From contig JAAYHV010000016.1 of assembly GCA_012744355.1 (NCBI GenBank), forward strand, positions 1 through 45,698: a stretch of 45,698 bases of DNA, in the 5' to 3' direction. Shown here piece after piece: positions 41,010 to 45,698 of the stretch (positions within the stretch are counted from its first letter, which is position 1; the number at the start of each line of letters is the position of its first letter). The notes under the pieces were generated by a model. The model was not told the DNA's origin, did no database searches, and saw only the letters and a program-made list of their open reading frames with translations. The translations under genes were made by a program, and so were the position numbers. The stretch comes from Clostridiales bacterium. GTDB taxonomy: Bacteria; Bacillota; Clostridia; Peptostreptococcales; Anaerovoracaceae.

Positions 41010-41489
41010 CTAAAATACTATTTCCATATCATACCATTTCGCTCCGCCATGCTCGGACTTAGACGGTCCTATTAATTGATAACCAAATTTACCATAATAA
41101 TCAATTAGGTGTTCTTTGCAGCAAAGAGACGAGCTAGCAAATCCCGATTCTTTTGCTGCCTTTAAAATATATTTCATCATAGCTTCCCCTACGCCTTTTC
41201 TTCTATACATACCATCTGTTGCCAAATTTATTATCGCTAGCGCGTCTCCTTCTGGTGCATCTTCATTTTCATAATACCCATCTGTTATGAGTCTCTGTGA
41301 CATAGGCCTTCCGATAACTGCTCCCGCTACTTCACCTTCTATTTCGGCCACAATAAACCACATGGGGAAATTTGCCAATCGATATTTAAATTTATCTATG
41401 TCTCCTGCCTCTTCAACGGTAAAGGAGCTTTGTTCAATAGCATTAACTTTATATAAATCTTTTTCTTTCGCTCTTCTAATATTCATCAT
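41010..41489 (-). CDS. GNAT-family N-acetyltransferase
   Basis: This 159-residue acetyltransferase of the GNAT superfamily transfers acetyl from acetyl-CoA to an unidentified amine. The acetyl-CoA-binding loop is GMYRRKGVGEAMMKYILKAA (R-x-x-G-V-G), preceded by LAIINLATDG and followed by CKEHLIDYYGKFGYQLIG near the C-terminus, typical of the fold. Two adjacent ATG codons follow an AGGAG site; the second (41486) has the better spacing. It is separate from the acyl-CoA synthetase, which has its own promoter. Confidence 0.88.
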   Translation of the reverse strand: MMNIRRAKEKDLYKVNAIEQSSFTVEEAGDIDKFKYRLANFPMWFIVAEIEGEVAGAVIGRPMSQRLITDGYYENEDAPEGDALAIINLATDGMYRRKGVGEAMMKYILKAAKESGFASSSLCCKEHLIDYYGKFGYQLIGPSKSEHGGAKWYDMEIVF

Positions 41490-41671
41490 ATCTCCTATAA
41501 AAAGGTTTAACTAATAATAAATATAATATCACAAGCTAGTACTACTTTCCATTTAAATAAATAATAGACGTTTTTAAATTTATCATAATCATATTAATTA
41601 ATTGACTATTTTTCAGTACTTTATTTCGCCTTATTTTATAGCATTTAAATAGAGCTTTTTTAAACATGTTC

Positions 41672-41728
41672 ATTCCGAACTTTAGGCTCACAGTTTTTAA
41701 TAGCAGTTCGGAATATGCGCTTTTTTTT
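41672..41728 (+). promoter_or_regulatory. PurBox-like inverted repeat followed by T-run
   Basis: ATTCCGAACT (41672-41681) and AGTTCGGAAT (41705-41714) are exact inverted copies. The CCGAAC and GTTCGG cores are 25 bp apart. This resembles the paired PurBoxes bound by PurR in Bacillus (CCGAAC-type cores with spacing of similar size), and the gene downstream is a purine permease. Six bases later comes a run of eight T residues (41721-41728), so the same element could also fold as a terminator with a 23-nt loop. The distance to the azgA promoter (about 90 bp) is longer than is usual for a PurBox pair. Confidence 0.4.
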
Positions 41729-41780
41729 ACTTTTTTCCTATCTTTTGTTACATATTCTTTTAGTTTTTCAGAACATTTAG

Positions 41781-41808
41781 TTGAAAAGTCACCGCGCAGT
41801 GCTATAAT
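41781..41808 (+). promoter_or_regulatory. azgA promoter
   Basis: TTGAAA (41781-41786), a 16-bp GC-richer spacer and TATAAT (41803-41808) form a strong sigma-A promoter. The expected start near 41815 leaves a leader of about 42 nt with AAAGGAGATC before the ATG. Confidence 0.8.
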
Positions 41809-41856
41809 TGTTTTGAGATTATATAAATAAAAATTAACAACTAAAGGAGATCAATT

Positions 41857-43224
41857 ATGGAAAACTTTTTCAAATTGAAGGAACATAACACCGATGTAAA
41901 AACTGAAGTCATCGCTGGTGCTACTACCTTCTTATCAATGGTCTATATCCTTGCTGTAAATCCAAGTATTTTATCAGCAGCAGGTATGGATCCAGCAGCA
42001 GTATTTACTGCAACAGCAGTTTCTGCAGCATTTGGTTCAATTTTAATGGCAATACTTGCCAATTATCCGGTTGCACTTGCATCAGGTATGGGCCTAAATG
42101 CTTATTTCGCATTTTCTGTTTGTATTCCACTGGCTCAGGCAGGAATACAGGATCCATGGAAAATCGCATTAGCGGCAGTATTAGTTGAAGGTATCGTTTT
42201 CGTTATGCTTTCTTTCTTTAATTTTAGAGAAAAACTAGTAAACGATGTACCAGCAAACTTAAAATACGGAATCACTTCAGGTATAGGATTGTTTATCGCA
42301 ATTATAGGATTTAAAGGAGCTGGAATTGTAATTGCAGATCCTGCAACACTTGTAGGTTTAGGTGACGTAGGTTCTCCCCAGTTTGTGCTAGCTATTGTTG
42401 GATTACTAATAATTGCAGTGCTTAGCCATTTCAAAGTTAAGGGTTCTGTACTACTAGGAATTTTAGCAACTTGGATATTAGGAATGTTTGCACAAGCATC
42501 AGGATGGTACATAATAGATCCTGAAATGGGAGCATTTTCTCTTTATCCATCTTTATCTGGCAGCTTTTTACCCGCTGCTCCAAATCTTTTCGCATTTGAT
42601 TTTAGCTGGGTAGGTGCTCATATACTAGAATTTGCAGTTATAGTATTCTCATTCTTGTTTGTAGACTTATTTGACACAGTTGGAACATTAATCGGTGTGG
42701 CTTCTAAAGCTGATTTACTTGATGAAAACGGCGAGCTTCCAAATGCTAAAGGTGCTTTACTATCAGACGCATTTGCTACAATCGCAGGTGCTTGCCTGGG
42801 TACTTCAACAGTAACTAGTTACGTAGAATCAACGGCAGGTGTAGCTGAAGGCGGAAGAACCGGACTTACAGCTGTAACTTCAGGAGTACTATTTATAGTT
42901 GCTTTATTCTTTGCACCAATTTTCTTGGCAATCCCAGGATTCGCTACTGCTCCTGCACTAATATATGTAGGACTGTTAATGATCAGCTCACTTAAGAATA
43001 TGAACTTCACTGATGATATCGCTGATACAGTTGGTGGATTCTTGGCTCTAGTAGCTATGCCTTTCACATATTCCATTGCTAATGGTATTATGTTTGGTAT
43101 CCTTTCATGGGTTATTTTAAAGGTCTTCACAGGAAGAACTAAAGACATACCAACAGTTATGTGGATATCATTCGGACTATTCTTACTAAGATTCTGGACA
43201 CTAATTACAGGAATCACGCTATAA
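41857..43224 (+). CDS. azgA: Adenine/hypoxanthine/guanine permease, AzgA family
   Basis: This is a purine:proton symporter of the NCS2 AzgA subfamily, 455 residues with about 12-14 membrane helices. Family text includes NTDVKTEVIAGATTFLSMVYILAVNPSIL at 9-37, GMGLNAYFAFSVC at 77-89, FLFVDLFDTVGTLIGVASKADLL, and the SDAFATIAGACLGTSTVTSYVEST segment near 310-330. Substrate is inferred as hypoxanthine, guanine or adenine. It is a single-gene unit with its own promoter and terminator. The upstream PurBox-like palindrome suggests control by purine status. Confidence 0.94.
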   Translation: MENFFKLKEHNTDVKTEVIAGATTFLSMVYILAVNPSILSAAGMDPAAVFTATAVSAAFGSILMAILANYPVALASGMGLNAYFAFSVCIPLAQAGIQDPWKIALAAVLVEGIVFVMLSFFNFREKLVNDVPANLKYGITSGIGLFIAIIGFKGAGIVIADPATLVGLGDVGSPQFVLAIVGLLIIAVLSHFKVKGSVLLGILATWILGMFAQASGWYIIDPEMGAFSLYPSLSGSFLPAAPNLFAFDFSWVGAHILEFAVIVFSFLFVDLFDTVGTLIGVASKADLLDENGELPNAKGALLSDAFATIAGACLGTSTVTSYVESTAGVAEGGRTGLTAVTSGVLFIVALFFAPIFLAIPGFATAPALIYVGLLMISSLKNMNFTDDIADTVGGFLALVAMPFTYSIANGIMFGILSWVILKVFTGRTKDIPTVMWISFGLFLLRFWTLITGITL

Positions 43225-43249
43225 GAAATATATAAAGAATCGAAACATC

Positions 43250-43283
43250 AAAGCCAGCACAAATTTTGTGCTGGCTTTATTTT
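43250..43283 (+). terminator. Intrinsic terminator after azgA
   Basis: An 11-bp perfect stem (AAAGCCAGCAC, AAATTTT loop, GTGCTGGCTTT) followed by ATTTT lies 25 bp after the azgA stop. The stem is GC-rich and convincing, though the T-run is short. Confidence 0.88.
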
Positions 43284-43352
43284 ACATAATTATTTGTTTG
43301 AATCCATTAATTCATGATTTTAGAAGCCGTGCATTTTAAGTCTTTATGTGGC

Positions 43353-43380
43353 TTGACACAAATTAAACAAAGGATATAAT
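43353..43380 (+). promoter_or_regulatory. Promoter of the enoate-reductase-like gene
   Basis: A perfect TTGACA (43353-43358), a 16-bp spacer and a perfect TATAAT (43375-43380) stand 48 bp before the ATG, with AAGGAG as ribosome binding site. Expression is expected to be high unless repressed. Confidence 0.88.
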
Positions 43381-43427
43381 TAAGCTAATGGTACTTTATT
43401 GTATTTAGCTAAGAAAGGAGCAGTTCA

Positions 43428-45692
43428 ATGAAAGTAAACACTATGGTTAAAGACTGGGTGGATAGTTATTCCGACTGGTTTTTAGAGGAAGGGTCTGTGG
43501 ATAAAGGTAAGATGACAGATAATCTATACCCTTATGAAAAAATGTTTTCACCCATTCAAATTAATCGCACAACTATTAAGAACAGAATAGTTATGGCGCC
43601 GATGGGTAATATAAGTATGTGCGAAGAAACAGGCAGGCCTAGCGATAAGATGCTGCAGTACTTCTTTGAAAGAGCAAAAGGAGGAGTTGGACTTATCACA
43701 ACTGGCTTAGTTCCCGTAAGTCACGGAATCGATCACTCTGTTACCGAACTTGGAAAACTAAGCTACTTCCCTAGAATAGACAGATCTAGAACTGTTTTTA
43801 TGGGTTGGAGAAACCTTGCTGAAGGTGTACATGCTTACGGCAGTAAGATATTCGTTCAGCTGACCCCGGGACTTGGTAGAGTAGGTAACCCACAGTGTTT
43901 AATTACAATGAAAAAATTTCCTAAATCAGCTTCTTTAAATCCCAATTTCTATATTCCGCAAATACCTTGTACCCCATTTACCGACGGGCAACTAAAGAAA
44001 ATAGTTAAAAATATGGGTCAAGCTTCTGCTGATGCCAAAGCTTTTGGGTTAGACGGTGTTTATCTCCACGGCCACGAGGGTTATCTTTTAGAGCAAATGA
44101 CAAACCCTGCCTTTAACAGAAGATCTCTAGGGCGTTATTCTAATTGGCAACAATTTGGTATTGACTGCGTTATTGATATGAGAAAAAGAGTCGGTCCTGA
44201 CTTTCCTATAATGTATAGAATAGATTTATCTTTAGCATTAAATGAGACGTATGATGCAGAGACTATGGATAATAAATCCCTTCATAAATTCAAAAATGGC
44301 AGAAGTGTCAAAATGACTTTAGAGTATATGGAAAACTTAGTCAAGGCTGGAGTTGACATCTTCGACGTTGACCTTGGTTGTTATGACAACTGGTGGCTAC
44401 CACATCCTCCAGCAAGCATGCCTCCTGGATGTTTCCTTCCTGTAAGTGAACTTGTTAAGAGTTACTTTAAAAAGAAAAACATTTTATCAAATGCAGGAGT
44501 AGAGGTTCCAGTAGTCGCTGTAGGTAAACTTGGTTATCCAGATTTAGCTGAGCAGGCTCTTAGGGATAACAAAGCTGATATGATTATGCTTGGCAGACCT
44601 CTACTTGCAGATCCTGACTGGTGTAACAAAGCATATGCTGGCAAAGTTAAAGATATAAGGCCTTGCATAAGCTGCCAAGAAGGCTGCATAAATGAATTTG
44701 TTGAAGGCGGGCATCCTCAGTGCGCAGTAAATCCTAGAACAGCTTTCGAACATGAATTCCCTGCTGATTTTAAAGAAACAGATAACCCTAAAAAAATCGC
44801 TGTAATAGGAGGTGGCCCTGCGGGGGTTATGACTTCTACCATAGCAGCTAAGAGAGGCCATAAAGTTACTCTCTTTGATGAAAGTCCTAATCTAGGCGGA
44901 AAGATAATAGCAGGAAGCGTGCCTAAGATTAAGTATGAACTTGATAACTATAGGCAGTACCTAGAAAGAGAAGTCGAAAAATCCGCAAAATATGATGGCT
45001 TAAATTATAAACCTAACACCAGAGCAACAGTTGATGAGCTAAAGAATAATAAATACGACTCAATAATATTTGCAGTTGGTGCTAAGAGCATGAATCTTCC
45101 TATACCTGGTCTTGATAAAATCAGAAATGTAGATGCAGTGGATTTGCTTCTTAACCCGGGAAAGCTAGAAAATGCTAAAAACGTAGTAATTGTTGGAGGC
45201 GGAGTAGTTGGCTGCGAAACTGCTCAGTGGCTAACCTTTGAAAAGAACCTTAATGTAAAGGTTGTCGAAATGGAAGAGTACTTTATGAACCATGTATGCA
45301 CGGCAAATAGGGGGCACATTATTTATAATTTGAAAAATAAAGGCGTAGAGCTTATGAACTGCACTAAAGTAGTAGAATTTACTCCTGAAGGTGTAAAGGT
45401 TATGCAAAACGTTTCACCTACTGTTCCTGATCCATATATTACGTGGCATCCTATACTTCCTGAAAATATTGAAAATCCACTAGCTACAAAGCTAAAGAAA
45501 GAGGATGCAGAAAAAATCATCCCAGCTGATTTAGTTGTATTGGCTGCTGGAGTTATACCAGATGATTCACTTTATTACGAGGCTTTAAGTAAAAATGCAG
45601 CGCCGCTTCTCTATAACATTGGCGATAGCTTTGCAAACGGAAAGGTTTTAGAAGCCACTAGAGCTGCATACAGACTTGCTGTAGGCTTATAA
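43428..45692 (+). CDS. Fe-S flavoprotein oxidoreductase, enoate/2,4-dienoyl-CoA reductase family
   Basis: This is a 754-residue multi-cofactor reductase of the family of 2-enoate reductase, BaiCD/BaiH and 2,4-dienoyl-CoA reductase; it would reduce an activated C=C bond with NAD(P)H. Residues about 35-400 form the FMN-binding TIM barrel (KNRIVMAPMGNIS, HGHEGYLLEQMTNPAFNRR, ADMIMLGRPLLADPDW). A [4Fe-4S] site C413-x2-C416-x3-C420-x11-C432 follows. The FAD domain begins IAVIGGGPAGVMTSTIAA near 458, and a second nucleotide-binding GGGVVGCE lies near 590. It has a 35-residue N-terminal extension (TMVKDWVDSYSDWFLEEG) and is longer than the usual 640-680. The substrate is unknown. Confidence 0.87.
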   Translation: MKVNTMVKDWVDSYSDWFLEEGSVDKGKMTDNLYPYEKMFSPIQINRTTIKNRIVMAPMGNISMCEETGRPSDKMLQYFFERAKGGVGLITTGLVPVSHGIDHSVTELGKLSYFPRIDRSRTVFMGWRNLAEGVHAYGSKIFVQLTPGLGRVGNPQCLITMKKFPKSASLNPNFYIPQIPCTPFTDGQLKKIVKNMGQASADAKAFGLDGVYLHGHEGYLLEQMTNPAFNRRSLGRYSNWQQFGIDCVIDMRKRVGPDFPIMYRIDLSLALNETYDAETMDNKSLHKFKNGRSVKMTLEYMENLVKAGVDIFDVDLGCYDNWWLPHPPASMPPGCFLPVSELVKSYFKKKNILSNAGVEVPVVAVGKLGYPDLAEQALRDNKADMIMLGRPLLADPDWCNKAYAGKVKDIRPCISCQEGCINEFVEGGHPQCAVNPRTAFEHEFPADFKETDNPKKIAVIGGGPAGVMTSTIAAKRGHKVTLFDESPNLGGKIIAGSVPKIKYELDNYRQYLEREVEKSAKYDGLNYKPNTRATVDELKNNKYDSIIFAVGAKSMNLPIPGLDKIRNVDAVDLLLNPGKLENAKNVVIVGGGVVGCETAQWLTFEKNLNVKVVEMEEYFMNHVCTANRGHIIYNLKNKGVELMNCTKVVEFTPEGVKVMQNVSPTVPDPYITWHPILPENIENPLATKLKKEDAEKIIPADLVVLAAGVIPDDSLYYEALSKNAAPLLYNIGDSFANGKVLEATRAAYRLAVGL

Positions 45693-45698
45693 GGAGGA
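45693..45698 (+). promoter_or_regulatory. Ribosome binding site of a following gene (edge)
   Basis: The window ends in GGAGGA directly after the reductase stop codon (TAAGGAGGA). This is a full Shine-Dalgarno sequence and implies that another gene starts within about ten bases to the right, co-transcribed with the reductase. Confidence 0.6.

Larger units (their letters stand above)
41490..41856. other. Intergenic region of 367 bp upstream of azgA
   Basis: The region separates divergent genes. It is very AT-rich and holds a PurBox-like inverted repeat with a following T-run (41672-41728) and the azgA promoter (41781-41808). The first 150 bases beside the GNAT gene hold no recognised element. 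I looked for a purine riboswitch aptamer and did not find one. Confidence 0.6.

Noticed and set aside
41490-41856. Purine riboswitch upstream of azgA
   Set aside because: No paired TATA-type core or conserved loop sequences of the guanine/adenine aptamer could be found; the inverted repeat is better explained as PurBox-like or terminator-like.
1-45698. CRISPR array, tRNA or rRNA genes, insertion sequence or prophage
   Set aside because: No regularly spaced repeats, no CCA-ended clover-leaf candidates, no transposase or phage proteins and no terminal inverted repeats were recognised.

Overview
The window reads as chromosomal DNA of an AT-rich, anaerobic, Gram-positive bacterium of the class Clostridia. 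Support comes from AGGAGG-type ribosome binding sites, a SigH homologue inside a Firmicutes-type cysE-cysS-mrnC-rlmB-sigH array, CarD, YacL, OmpR-type two-component systems, a clostridial-type ornithine racemase homologue, an enoate-reductase-like flavoenzyme and anaerobic-type cobalamin genes (cbiD, cbiL, cbiK). An affiliation near Peptostreptococcales/Family XIII is only a guess. I saw no rRNA, tRNA, CRISPR array, phage or insertion sequence.

Region 1 (1-6882, minus strand) is an operon behind a cobalamin riboswitch. It runs FecCD permease, ABC ATPase, a lipoprotein-type CbiK cobaltochelatase, a substrate-binding lipoprotein fused to S-layer-homology repeats, a nitrilase-family hydrolase, cbiD and the start of cbiL, which leaves the window. 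Uptake at the surface, metal insertion and corrin-ring synthesis therefore appear to be co-regulated by B12. Region 2 (6894-10131) holds a DUF1847 protein with a DNA-repair methyltransferase (minus strand), then a divergent YibE/F membrane-protein pair that may be translated from a leaderless mRNA.

Region 3 (10130-22143, minus strand) is a long housekeeping array: carD, yacL, an ispDF fusion, proS, two half-size chromate transporters, a Nudix hydrolase, a cyclophilin, cysE, cysS, mrnC, thyA, folA, rlmB and sigH. It resembles the Bacillus radA-disA-yacL-ispD-ispF-gltX-cysE-cysS-mrnC-rlmB-yacP-sigH block with substitutions and insertions. Region 4 (22160-27914, plus strand) is an island of opposite orientation between carD and radA. 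It carries two complete two-component systems, a small secreted Q/N-rich protein, a SHOCT protein and a YdhG/DUF1801 protein; disA is not present there.

Region 5 (27987-40953, minus strand) holds radA, an EF-G paralogue, pepT, asnS, lysS, greA, an orr-like racemase and a 1184-residue protein made of two complete acyl-CoA-synthetase modules. The last gene has a strong promoter and a 14-bp hairpin in its leader. Region 6 (41010-45698) holds a GNAT acetyltransferase, an AzgA-type purine permease with a PurBox-like upstream palindrome, and a 754-residue Fe-S flavoprotein reductase. A ribosome binding site at the last bases suggests that its operon continues.

The least ordinary items are the double acyl-CoA synthetase, the riboswitch operon that combines a lipoprotein chelatase with an SLH-tethered binding protein and a nitrilase, and the repeated placement of intrinsic terminators immediately before start codons (permease, radA, pepT).
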